33,339 nt of DNA from Janthinobacterium sp. (GTDB lineage Bacteria; Pseudomonadota; Gammaproteobacteria; Burkholderiales; Burkholderiaceae_D). This document shows, piece after piece, positions 23,155 to 31,177 of this stretch. The stretch covers positions 1-33,339 of the forward strand of contig NZ_RFSK01000063.1 in NCBI RefSeq assembly GCF_009923995.1, read 5' to 3'. The notes beneath the pieces are model-generated. The model had not been told where the DNA came from. It ran no database searches and saw nothing but the letters and a program-made list of their open reading frames with translations. Numbering within the stretch: the stretch's first letter is position 1; each line of letters begins with the position of its first letter. The translations under genes were made by a program, and so were the position numbers.

Positions 23155-24686
23155 ACAGCGCCACCCAGGCCCGCGCGCGCCGCGCACCGGACAGGCCCCA
23201 TGCGCCCTCCCCGCACGGCATGTATCTGCGCCATTTCGGCTTGCGCACGGCGCCTTTCGGCATCACGCCGGACCCGGCCTTCTTCTATCCCGGCAACACG
23301 CGCGGCGACTTGCTCGACGCGCTGCTGTACGCCGTCACCGAGGGCGAAGGCATCGTCAAGCTGACGGGCGAAGTAGGCAGCGGCAAGACCATGCTGTGCC
23401 GCATGCTGGCCGAGCGGCTGCCGCCCCGCGTCGACGTGCTGTACCTGCTCAATCCCGCCCTGGCGCCGGAAGACGTGCCATATGCCATCGCGGCCGAACT
23501 GGGCCTGCAGGCCGACGGGTTGCGCGCCGACGCCGTGCTGCGCGCCGTGCATGCCGAACTCATCAACCGGCATGCGGCGGGCCGCCAGGTGCTGCTGCTG
23601 GCCGAGGAAGCGCAAGCCATGCCGGTGGAAACCCTGGAAGCGCTGCGCCTGCTGACGAACCTGGAAACGGCCCGCCACAAGCTGCTGCAGATCGTGCTGT
23701 TCGGCCAGCCGGAACTGCAGCACACGCTGGACCTGCCCCGGCTGCGGCAACTGAAGGAGCGCATCACGCACAGCCTGACGGTGCCGCGCCTGCCGCCGGC
23801 ATTGCTGAACGACTACCTGGCGTGCCGCCTGGCCGCGGCAGGCCGCGCGACGCCCCTCGTCTTCACGCCGGCGGCGCTGCGGCTGCTGGCACACGCATCG
23901 CAGGGTATCGTGCGCAGGATCAATATCCTCGCCGACAAGGCCCTGCTGGCCGCCTACGCGGACGACGCCGGGCAGGTCGCGGCGCGCCACCTGCGCCTGG
24001 CCATCGCCGACAGCCCCTTCCACCCTGCGCCATGGCATGCGGGCAAGCCGCTGGCCGCCGCCCTCGTCGCGCTGATGCTGCTCCTGGCGGCCGCCCTGCT
24101 GTGGCAATGGCTGGCGCCGGGGCGGACCGCCGCGACGCCGCCACCCTCCGTCGGCACGGCGGCGCCTGCCGCAAGGCCGGCCCCGGCATCCCCCGCAACG
24201 GCCATGCGGACCGGCGCCATCTCCGCCGGTGCGGCGGCCGTGCAGGCGCCGCCCAAGCCACGGCCCGCCGCGCCCACGCCGCTGCTCGACAGCAGCCTGG
24301 CCGCCTCGCGCAGCTGGCTGGCGCGGCAAGGAGCACGCCAGCTGACCCTGCACGTCGCCAGCCTGCCGGCCAGCGAAACGGCCGCCGCCGAAGCATTCCT
24401 GCAGCAGGCGCGGCAAGCCATCGGCCTGCGCGAGCTGCACGTCTTTCGCCTGCCCGGCGCCGTGCCCGCCGGCCTGGCTGCCGCTGCGCCCGGCGCAACG
24501 CGGCCAGAGGCGGCCAGCACGGGCGCGCCCAGCTACCTCGTCTTCGTGTATGGCAGCTTTGCCGACCGGGCCAGTGCCGAAGCCGTGCAGGCGCGGCTGA
24601 CCAGCGCGTCGCCGCAGAAAATATTGCTGAGCAACATAGACAATATCCGCACGGAAATAAAATCCCTCGTCGGGGAAAAACCCTGA
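23151..24686 (+). CDS. ExeA/MshM-like AAA ATPase with C-terminal SPOR-like extension
   Basis: The 511-residue protein has a 20-residue basic N-terminus, then MYLRHFGLRTAPFGITPD as in ExeA/MshM. Walker A is GEVGSGKTM. The Walker B position reads VLLLAEEAQAMP where MshM has VLLCLDEAQAMP, so the first acidic residue is Glu rather than Asp. A membrane helix lies at about 300-322 (LAAALVALMLLLAAALLWQW), then an Ala/Pro-rich linker, and a C-terminal domain (about 385-505) with SYLVFVYGSFADRASAEAVQARL, like a SPOR peptidoglycan-binding module. This suits an ATPase that spans the inner membrane and touches the wall while a secretin is placed. It overlaps the ABC gene by 4 bases; a shorter start at 23220 is possible. 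Confidence 0.88.
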   Translation: MNSATQARARRAPDRPHAPSPHGMYLRHFGLRTAPFGITPDPAFFYPGNTRGDLLDALLYAVTEGEGIVKLTGEVGSGKTMLCRMLAERLPPRVDVLYLLNPALAPEDVPYAIAAELGLQADGLRADAVLRAVHAELINRHAAGRQVLLLAEEAQAMPVETLEALRLLTNLETARHKLLQIVLFGQPELQHTLDLPRLRQLKERITHSLTVPRLPPALLNDYLACRLAAAGRATPLVFTPAALRLLAHASQGIVRRINILADKALLAAYADDAGQVAARHLRLAIADSPFHPAPWHAGKPLAAALVALMLLLAAALLWQWLAPGRTAATPPPSVGTAAPAARPAPASPATAMRTGAISAGAAAVQAPPKPRPAAPTPLLDSSLAASRSWLARQGARQLTLHVASLPASETAAAEAFLQQARQAIGLRELHVFRLPGAVPAGLAAAAPGATRPEAASTGAPSYLVFVYGSFADRASAEAVQARLTSASPQKILLSNIDNIRTEIKSLVGEKP

Positions 24687-24808
24687 CGTGGCCAGCCCCG
24701 ATTTTATTTCTCCTTATTCCCTTCCGGGCCTGCACAGACGATTGCTTTTAGAGGATCATGGTGGTTAAAATTGCAAAAGCACAACACGACTCCAAGGGCG
24801 AACTTTTC

Positions 24809-26812
24809 ATGACTCAACACCCTATTCCTGTGCTGGCCTCTTGCGTCACCCTTGCCTGCGGCGCCCTGCTCGCGGGCTGTGCTTCGCATCAAATGCCCCT
24901 GTCGCCCGGCCACCTGAATGAAGCGCCGCGCCCGGCCGGCGCCATCCCCGAGCCGGTGCAGCAAAGCAGCGTGCTGGCCGCGCCTGTACCCGCCGCCAAG
25001 GCCGAAACCTATAGCGTCACCGTGCACAAGGTGCCCGTGCAGTCGCTGCTGTTCGCGCTGGCCCGCGACGCGGGCATGAACGTGGACATCCACCCGCAGA
25101 TCGAAGGCAGCGTGACCCTGAATGCGCTGAACCAGACCCTGCCGCAACTGCTGGCGCGTATCAGCAAGCAAGTCGATATGCGCTACGAAATCGATGGCAA
25201 GAACCTGCTCGTGCTGCCGGATGCGCCCGTGTGGCGCAACTACAAGGTCGATTACGTCAACATGGCGCGCAGCACCAACAGCAGCGTCAATATCGCCACG
25301 CAGATTTCCACGGCGGGCGGCGGCAGCAACGCCATCAACCCGAACGGGGGCAGCCAGGGCAGCGGCAGCAATGGCAATAACAATTCGACCACCCTGGTGG
25401 TGAATCGTTCGGAAAATAATTTCTGGTACAGCCTGGAAAAGAATATCCGCGACCTGCTGCGCGAAACGACGCTCAACGATGCCCAGGTGGACCCGCTGGC
25501 GCAGCTGAACCAGCAGCTGACGAACGCGCAGGGCAATGCGCAGGGCAATGCGCAGGGACAGCCGGGCCAGCCGGGACAGGCGCAGAACCCGGGCGGCTAT
25601 GCGCCGGCGCCATCCGGCGCGGGGCAATATGGCGGCCAGAACAGCCCGTACGGCAGCCAATACGGCAGCCAGCCGCCCATGCAGACGGGCGCCCAGGCCG
25701 GCGGCCAGTACGCGCCGGGCCAGCAGCAAGGCGGCGCGGCACCGGCCCAGCCGCTGGACGCGAACGGCATGCCGCTGCTGAAACTGGCCAACAAGGGCAG
25801 TCCCTCCTCGGTGGTGGTCAACGTCGAAGGCGGCCTGATCGCCGTGCGCGCCACGGGGCGCCAGCATGAAAAGATCGCCGAATTCCTCGATGTCGTGCTG
25901 CACAGCGCCAAGCGGCAGGTGCTGATCGAGGCGACCATCATCGAAGTGCGCCTGAGCAACGAATACCAGCAGGGCATCAACTGGTCGCGCCTGACGGGCA
26001 GCCTGAGCCTGACGCAGAAGCAGGTAGGCACGTCACCGCTCAGCAGCGGCGTCACGCCCGGCGCCACGCCCGGCATCTTCGTGCTCAATTACCTCAAGGA
26101 CAGTTTCAGCACCACCATCCAGTTGCTCGAATCGTTCGGCAAGGTGAAAGTGCTGTCCAGCCCGAAAATCAGCGTGCTCAACAATCAGACGGCCATGCTG
26201 AAGGTGGTCGACAACAATGTCTTCTTTACCATCAAGGTCACGCCCGCCGTGATCAGCTCGACGGGCACCATCACCACGCCCGCCACCTACGAGTCGAAGC
26301 TGGAAACGGTGCCCGTCGGCTTCGTCATGAGCGTCACGCCGCAGATTTCCGACAGCGACGAAGTCACGCTCAACGTGCGCCCCACCATCACGCGCATCGT
26401 CGGCTACGTGCAGGACCCGAATCCCGCCCTCGCCACGGCCAGCGTGGTCAGCCGCGTGCCCGTGATCCAGGCGCGCGAGCTGGAGTCGATCATGAAGGTG
26501 GGCAATGGCCAGATCGCCGTGATGGGCGGCCTCATGCAAGACTCCATCGACAATGCCAAGGATGGCGTGCCTGGCCTGTCCAGCCTGCCTCTGGTGGGGA
26601 ATTTATTTACTTATCGCAACGAAACCAACAGCAAGACGGAACTGGTGATCTTCATGCGCCCCGTGGTGGTCAAGGATGCCAGCATCGACGGCGACTACCG
26701 CGACTACCGCTACCTGCTGCCCGGCCAGGCGCCGCTCAACAGCCAGCCCTACACGGAAGGCGCGCCTGCCGCCGTGCAGCCGCAGGCCCGCGTGCAGGGA
26801 GATTTCCCATGA
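24809..26812 (+). CDS. Second MshL-type secretin (lipoprotein)
   Basis: From the ATG at 24809 the protein has 667 residues with a lipoprotein signal, LLAGC at Cys24. It has STN/N domains (YSVTVHKVPVQSLLFALARDAG; NYKVDYVNMARSTNSSVNIAT as in MshL), a long Gly/Gln/Pro-rich linker at about 235-325, an N domain (LIAVRATGRQHEKIAEFLDVV) and a secretin core (VLSSPKISVLNNQTAMLKVV; GQIAVMGGLMQDS; TELVIFMRPVVV). An in-frame ATG at 24758 would put 17 hydrophilic residues before the signal and is less likely. It lies 122 bases after the ExeA-like gene and overlaps the TPR gene start. It is paralogous to MshL. Confidence 0.92.
   Translation: MTQHPIPVLASCVTLACGALLAGCASHQMPLSPGHLNEAPRPAGAIPEPVQQSSVLAAPVPAAKAETYSVTVHKVPVQSLLFALARDAGMNVDIHPQIEGSVTLNALNQTLPQLLARISKQVDMRYEIDGKNLLVLPDAPVWRNYKVDYVNMARSTNSSVNIATQISTAGGGSNAINPNGGSQGSGSNGNNNSTTLVVNRSENNFWYSLEKNIRDLLRETTLNDAQVDPLAQLNQQLTNAQGNAQGNAQGQPGQPGQAQNPGGYAPAPSGAGQYGGQNSPYGSQYGSQPPMQTGAQAGGQYAPGQQQGGAAPAQPLDANGMPLLKLANKGSPSSVVVNVEGGLIAVRATGRQHEKIAEFLDVVLHSAKRQVLIEATIIEVRLSNEYQQGINWSRLTGSLSLTQKQVGTSPLSSGVTPGATPGIFVLNYLKDSFSTTIQLLESFGKVKVLSSPKISVLNNQTAMLKVVDNNVFFTIKVTPAVISSTGTITTPATYESKLETVPVGFVMSVTPQISDSDEVTLNVRPTITRIVGYVQDPNPALATASVVSRVPVIQARELESIMKVGNGQIAVMGGLMQDSIDNAKDGVPGLSSLPLVGNLFTYRNETNSKTELVIFMRPVVVKDASIDGDYRDYRYLLPGQAPLNSQPYTEGAPAAVQPQARVQGDFP
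25523..25558 (+). repeat. In-frame 12-bp tandem repeat in the secretin linker
   Basis: Three copies of a 12-base unit (AAY GCG CAG GGN) encode Asn-Ala-Gln-Gly three times, followed by Gln-Pro-Gly repeats. Copies keep the reading frame, so changes in number would lengthen or shorten the linker without breaking the gene. Confidence 0.85.
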
Positions 26813-28254
26813 GCTTGCTGATGCAGGCGCTCAAGAAAGCCGAGCGCGCCAAGCAGAACAGCCTGCCGGACGAAGAGCTGGAAAAGCCGTCCGAGGCCTA
26901 CGACCAGGTGCTGGCACTGGCGCCGGCCGACGCCATGCCGCCCCGCCCGGCGCCAGCGGCCGTGCCGCCCGTGCAGGCGGCCAGCACGCTGAGCCTGGAG
27001 CCGCTGGGCGAGCCGCTCGCGCCGCCGCCCGCCCCGGCCCCGACGCCGGCGCCCGGCGCGGGCGCGGCCCAGCCGGCGGCGGCACAGGCGGCGGGGCCGC
27101 AGCCGGGCCCGCGTCCCGAGCCGCCACGCGCGCGCGCGGAGCCGCCGCCGGCCCGGCCCCGCGCCAGCCGCAGCAGCACGCCGCCGAAAGGCCCGACTGG
27201 CCCCATCAGCGTCGATCCGGCCACCGTGCGCCTGGCCGTGCTGCTGGCCATCCTGCTGCTGGTGGCGGGGTCGATGGCGTGGTGGTACTGGCGCGCCAGC
27301 ACCAGCCCCGGCGCGGGCGCCAACCTGCCCGGCGTGCCCATGCCGCTGACGGACGCGCCCGGCACGGCCGGCAGCACCGGCCCCGTCCTCGTCCTGGCGG
27401 CACCGGGCGCGGCGGCACCGGCCGAACCGCTGCCGCCAGCCTTGCCGCCCGAGGTGCCCGCCGCGCAGCGCCAGCAGGCGGCTGCGGCGGAGCAGCAGGC
27501 GATGCTGCAGGCGGCCGCGCAAGCGGCCGTGGCTGCCCAGCTGGCGCAGCTGCCGCCGCCGGCGCCCCCCAGCCTGCCGCCGGTGATGGCGCCCGACAAT
27601 AGCCAGATCCAGGTGCAGCGCAGCGCACCCGCGCCGCAGATCGCGCCCGGCGTGCAGCAAGCCTACCAGGCCCTGAACGGCGGCCAGCTGGGCACGGCGC
27701 GCCAGCAGTATGAAGCCGTGCTGCAGCAGGACCCCGCCAACCGCGACGCCCTGCTGGGCCTGGCGGCCGTGGCCCAGCGCGAGCAGCAGGGCGCGCAGGC
27801 CGCGTCGCTGTACGTGCGCTTGCTCGAAATCAACCCGGACGATGGCGAAGCGCTGGCCGGCCTGATCGGCCTGCGCCAGGGCGACGTGGTGCAGAGCGAA
27901 GCGAAATTGAAAGCCATCCTGGCCCGGTCGCCCGACAGCGGCCCCGTGCTGTTCGCCCTGGGCAATGTGTACGCCAAGCAGCGCCGCTGGAACGAGGCGC
28001 AGCAGCAATTCTTCCGCGCCTACAGCGCCGTGCCCGGCAATCCCGACTATGCCTTCAACCTGGCCGTGGGCCTGGACCGGCTGAACCAGCCGAAACTGGC
28101 CGCCACCTATTACCAGCGCGCCCTGGCCCTGGCGCAGACGGCGCCGGCCGCCTTCGACCGCGCCGTGGTGCAGGCGCGCCTGCGCGAACTGGGCATGCCG
28201 GCGGCGGCGCCGCCCGGCAGCGACCCGGCCATCATCATTACCCGTCAGGAATAA
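26809..28254 (+). CDS. MshN-like TPR membrane protein of the second system
   Basis: The 481-residue protein starts MSLLMQALKKAERAKQ, the N-terminal signature of MshN-like proteins in such loci. It has a cytoplasmic Ala/Pro/Arg-rich region of about 140 residues, one membrane helix at about 141-160 (LAVLLAILLLVAGSMAWWYW), a Pro/Ala/Gln-rich linker, and TPR repeats from about 285 on (ARQQYEAVLQQDPANRDAL, AASLYVRLLEINPDDGEAL, AQQQFFRAYSAVPGNPDYA, AATYYQRALALAQ). The start overlaps the secretin stop (ATGA) and has an AGGGAGA site. Its cytoplasmic part is much longer than that of MshN at 9044-10141. A periplasmic scaffold role is inferred from MshN. Confidence 0.88.
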   Translation: MSLLMQALKKAERAKQNSLPDEELEKPSEAYDQVLALAPADAMPPRPAPAAVPPVQAASTLSLEPLGEPLAPPPAPAPTPAPGAGAAQPAAAQAAGPQPGPRPEPPRARAEPPPARPRASRSSTPPKGPTGPISVDPATVRLAVLLAILLLVAGSMAWWYWRASTSPGAGANLPGVPMPLTDAPGTAGSTGPVLVLAAPGAAAPAEPLPPALPPEVPAAQRQQAAAAEQQAMLQAAAQAAVAAQLAQLPPPAPPSLPPVMAPDNSQIQVQRSAPAPQIAPGVQQAYQALNGGQLGTARQQYEAVLQQDPANRDALLGLAAVAQREQQGAQAASLYVRLLEINPDDGEALAGLIGLRQGDVVQSEAKLKAILARSPDSGPVLFALGNVYAKQRRWNEAQQQFFRAYSAVPGNPDYAFNLAVGLDRLNQPKLAATYYQRALALAQTAPAAFDRAVVQARLRELGMPAAAPPGSDPAIIITRQE

Positions 28255-28261
28255 GCACTAC

Positions 28262-29965
28262 ATGGCAGAACAGGCAAAACTTCCCCTTGGCAAGCTGCTG
28301 ATCCAGAAAGGCGTGATCAGCGAAGACCAGCTGCGCATCGCCCTCATCGAGCAGAAGCGCAGCAGCGAGCCGCTGGGCAAGCTGCTCATCACCCTGGGCT
28401 TCGTCACGGAAGCAACAGTGCGCGAGGCGCTCAGCGAAAACCTGAAACAGGTCAGCGCGGACCTGTCGAGCCTGGTGGTCGACGCCATCGCCCTGAAACT
28501 CATCCCGAAGGATGTGGCCAAGCGCTACCGCGTCTTTCCCATCGTCTACGAGCGGCAGGCGGACAACCTGATCCTCGCCATGGCCGACACCAGCAACATC
28601 GTTGCGCTCGATCAAATCAGCGCCATGTTGGTCAAGGGCATCACGATTTCCACCGTACTGGTCAATGAATCGGACATTTCGCGCGCCATCGACCAGTACT
28701 ATGGCTTCGAACTGTCGATCGACGGCATCCTGCACGAAATTGAAACGGGCGAAGTCAGCTATCAAAGCATGGCCTCGCCGTCGGACGAATACAGCCAGCC
28801 CATGGTTCGCCTGATCGATGCGCTGCTGGCCGATGCCGTGCAGCATGGCGCCTCGGACCTGCATTTCGAGCCGGAACAGTCCTTCCTGCGCATCCGCTAC
28901 CGCATCGACGGCATCCTGCGGCAGATCCGCAGCCTGCACAAGTCGTACTGGCCGGCCATGGCCGTGCGCCTGAAGGTGATGTCGGGCATGAATATCGCCG
29001 AGGCGCGCGCGCCCCAGGATGGCCGCATCAGCATCAAGTTTTCCGGCCGGCAAATTGATTTCCGCGCCTCGGCGCAGCCCACCACGCATGGCGAAAACTT
29101 CGTGCTGCGCGTGCTGGACCGGCAGAAAGGCATCGTGCCGCTGGACGCGCTGGGCCTGGCCGAGACGGAACTGAACCTGCTGAAACTGATGATCGCCCGC
29201 CCCGATGGCGTCATCCTCGTGACGGGCCCGACGGGCAGCGGCAAGACCACCACCCTGTATTCGATACTCAACCATATCAATACGGAAAGCGTCAACATCA
29301 TGACCCTGGAAGACCCCGTCGAGTATCCCATGAACATGATACGCCAGACCTCCGTCAACGAATCCGTCAAGCTGGGCTTTGCCGACGGCATCCGCTCCAT
29401 GATGCGGCAAGACCCGGACATCATCCTCGTGGGCGAGATCCGCGACCGCGAAACGGCGGAAATGGCCTTTGCCGCCGCCATGACGGGCCACCAGGTGTAT
29501 TCCACCCTGCACACGAGCTCGGCCATCGGTTCCGTCTCGCGCCTGCTCGACATCGGCATCCTGCCCGACATCATGGCCGGCAACATCATCGGCATCGTGG
29601 CGCAGCGCCTCGTGCGCCGGCTGTGTCCGCATTGCAAGGAAACGGTGCTCGCCGACGACGTCGAGCGCCGCCTGCTGGGCCTGGCCACGGAAGACGCTCC
29701 CGTCAGCCTGTGCCGCGCCGTCGGCTGCGAGCGCTGCGCGCACCAGGGCTACAAGGGCCGCCTGGCCATCATGGAAATCCTCAAGATGACGGCCGAGCTG
29801 GACGAACTGACGGCGCGCCGCGCCAGTTTGCGCGAACTCAAGGCCGCCGCGCGCGCGGCCGGCTTCAAGCCCCTCGTCGACGACGGCATGCGCCGCGTGA
29901 AGGAAGGCGTGACGACGCTGGAAGAAGTGGCGCGCGTGGTCGACCTGACGGACAGGCTGGCCTGA
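28262..29965 (+). CDS. Second GspE/MshE-type assembly ATPase
   Basis: This 567-residue motor ATPase is exactly as long as MshE and collinear with it. It has a two-part MshEN-type N-terminus at residues 8-31 and 37-60 with a five-residue spacer, but Pro8 and Pro37 replace the basic residues and Asn60 replaces the final Gln. The catalytic part has Walker A GPTGSGKTTTLY (about 321-332), LEDPVEYPMNMIRQTSVNE, Walker B region RQDPDIILVGEIRDRET, HTSSAIGSVSRL and the zinc cysteines CPHC and CERC. It should power assembly of the second machine's pilin-like fibre. It follows the TPR gene by 7 bases and overlaps the GspF-type gene (TGATG). Confidence 0.93.
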   Translation: MAEQAKLPLGKLLIQKGVISEDQLRIALIEQKRSSEPLGKLLITLGFVTEATVREALSENLKQVSADLSSLVVDAIALKLIPKDVAKRYRVFPIVYERQADNLILAMADTSNIVALDQISAMLVKGITISTVLVNESDISRAIDQYYGFELSIDGILHEIETGEVSYQSMASPSDEYSQPMVRLIDALLADAVQHGASDLHFEPEQSFLRIRYRIDGILRQIRSLHKSYWPAMAVRLKVMSGMNIAEARAPQDGRISIKFSGRQIDFRASAQPTTHGENFVLRVLDRQKGIVPLDALGLAETELNLLKLMIARPDGVILVTGPTGSGKTTTLYSILNHINTESVNIMTLEDPVEYPMNMIRQTSVNESVKLGFADGIRSMMRQDPDIILVGEIRDRETAEMAFAAAMTGHQVYSTLHTSSAIGSVSRLLDIGILPDIMAGNIIGIVAQRLVRRLCPHCKETVLADDVERRLLGLATEDAPVSLCRAVGCERCAHQGYKGRLAIMEILKMTAELDELTARRASLRELKAAARAAGFKPLVDDGMRRVKEGVTTLEEVARVVDLTDRLA

Positions 29966-31170
29966 TGGCGCAATATGTCTACCGCGCCATGGATGCCGCC
30001 GGGGCGATGATTCCCGGCAGCATGGAGGCGGCCAATGTGCCGGACCTGGAGGCGCGCCTGCACCGCATGCAGCTGGACCTGATCGACTGCCGCATCACGG
30101 GGCAGTATCTGGTGCTGCTGGGCAAGCGCGTCATCCACCGCCGCGACCTGATCAATTTCTGCTTCCACATGGAGCAATTGACGGGCGCGGGCGTGCCCAT
30201 CCTGGAAGGCTTGAACGACTTGCGCGAAAGCACGGACCACCCGCGCCTGCGCGAAGTCGTCACGGACCTGATCGAAAGCATCGAGGGCGGCCTGCCCCTG
30301 TCGGGCGCGCTGGCCCAGCATGGCGACATCTTCGACGCCACGTTTACCAGCCTGATCCTGGCCGGCGAACAGAGCGGCAAGATCGCCGAAGTCTTCAAGA
30401 ACCTGTCGGAAAGCCTGAAATGGCAGGACGAACTGGCCTCGCAGACGCGCAAGATCGTCATGTACCCCATCGTCGTGGCCATCGTCGTGGCCGCCGTCAC
30501 GTTCTTCCTGATGATCTACCTCGTACCCCAGCTGACGGCCTTCATCCGCAACATGGGCGGCGAACTGCCGCTGCATACGCGCGTGCTCATCTTCGTGTCG
30601 AATATCTTCATCGCCTACTGGTACCTGCTGCTGGCCCTGCCCGTGCTGCTGTTTTTCGGCTTGCGCGCGTGGGTGCGCCGCAGCAGCAACGCCCGCTACG
30701 CGTGGGACGGCTTGAAGCTGCGCCTGTGGCTGCTCGGCCCCGTCCTGCACAAGATCATCCTGGCCCGCTTCGCCACCTTCTTTGCCCTCATGTATGCGTC
30801 CGGCATCAGCATCCTCGAGTGCATCCGCCTGTCCGAGGGCATCGCCGGCAACCAGGTGGTGGCCGCCGGCCTGCGCCGCGCCGCCCAGCTGATCAGCGAG
30901 GGCCACGGCGTCACGGCCGCCTTCCAGCACACGGGCATCTTCCCGCCCCTGGTGATCCGCATGCTGAAGGTGGGCGAGGCGACGGGCTCGCTGGACACGG
31001 CCTTGCGCAATGTCAGCTACTTTTACAACCGCGAAGTGAAGGAATTAATCGAAAAAGTGCAGGCCATGATAGAGCCGGCCATGACGGTGATCCTGGGCCT
31101 GCTGCTGGGCTGGATCATGCTCTCGGTGCTCGGTCCCATCTACGACACCATCAGTACCATCAAGACCTGA
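29965..31170 (+). CDS. Second GspF/MshG-type inner-membrane platform protein
   Basis: The 401-residue protein has two GspF domains: FCFHMEQLTGAGVPILEGLNDL in the first and FATFFALMYASGISILECIRLSEG in the second. Membrane helices are PIVVAIVVAAVTFFLMIYLV, LLLALPVLLFFGLRAWV and the C-terminal MTVILGLLLGWIMLSVLGPIY. It starts MAQYVYRAMDAAGAMIPGSM, like PilC/GspF, at an ATG that overlaps the ATPase stop. It would be the cytoplasmic-membrane hub on which the ATPase works. It is shorter than MshG by 10 residues and clearly diverged from it. Confidence 0.92.
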   Translation: MAQYVYRAMDAAGAMIPGSMEAANVPDLEARLHRMQLDLIDCRITGQYLVLLGKRVIHRRDLINFCFHMEQLTGAGVPILEGLNDLRESTDHPRLREVVTDLIESIEGGLPLSGALAQHGDIFDATFTSLILAGEQSGKIAEVFKNLSESLKWQDELASQTRKIVMYPIVVAIVVAAVTFFLMIYLVPQLTAFIRNMGGELPLHTRVLIFVSNIFIAYWYLLLALPVLLFFGLRAWVRRSSNARYAWDGLKLRLWLLGPVLHKIILARFATFFALMYASGISILECIRLSEGIAGNQVVAAGLRRAAQLISEGHGVTAAFQHTGIFPPLVIRMLKVGEATGSLDTALRNVSYFYNREVKELIEKVQAMIEPAMTVILGLLLGWIMLSVLGPIYDTISTIKT

Positions 31171-31177
31171 GGCCGCC

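Noticed and set aside
25523..25558. CRISPR-like repeats
   Set aside because: The units are contiguous, in frame and encode a linker; there are no spacers.
29749..30930. A 393-codon minus-strand frame opposite the second GspF gene
   Set aside because: No recognisable domain and fully covered by a conserved gene on the other strand.
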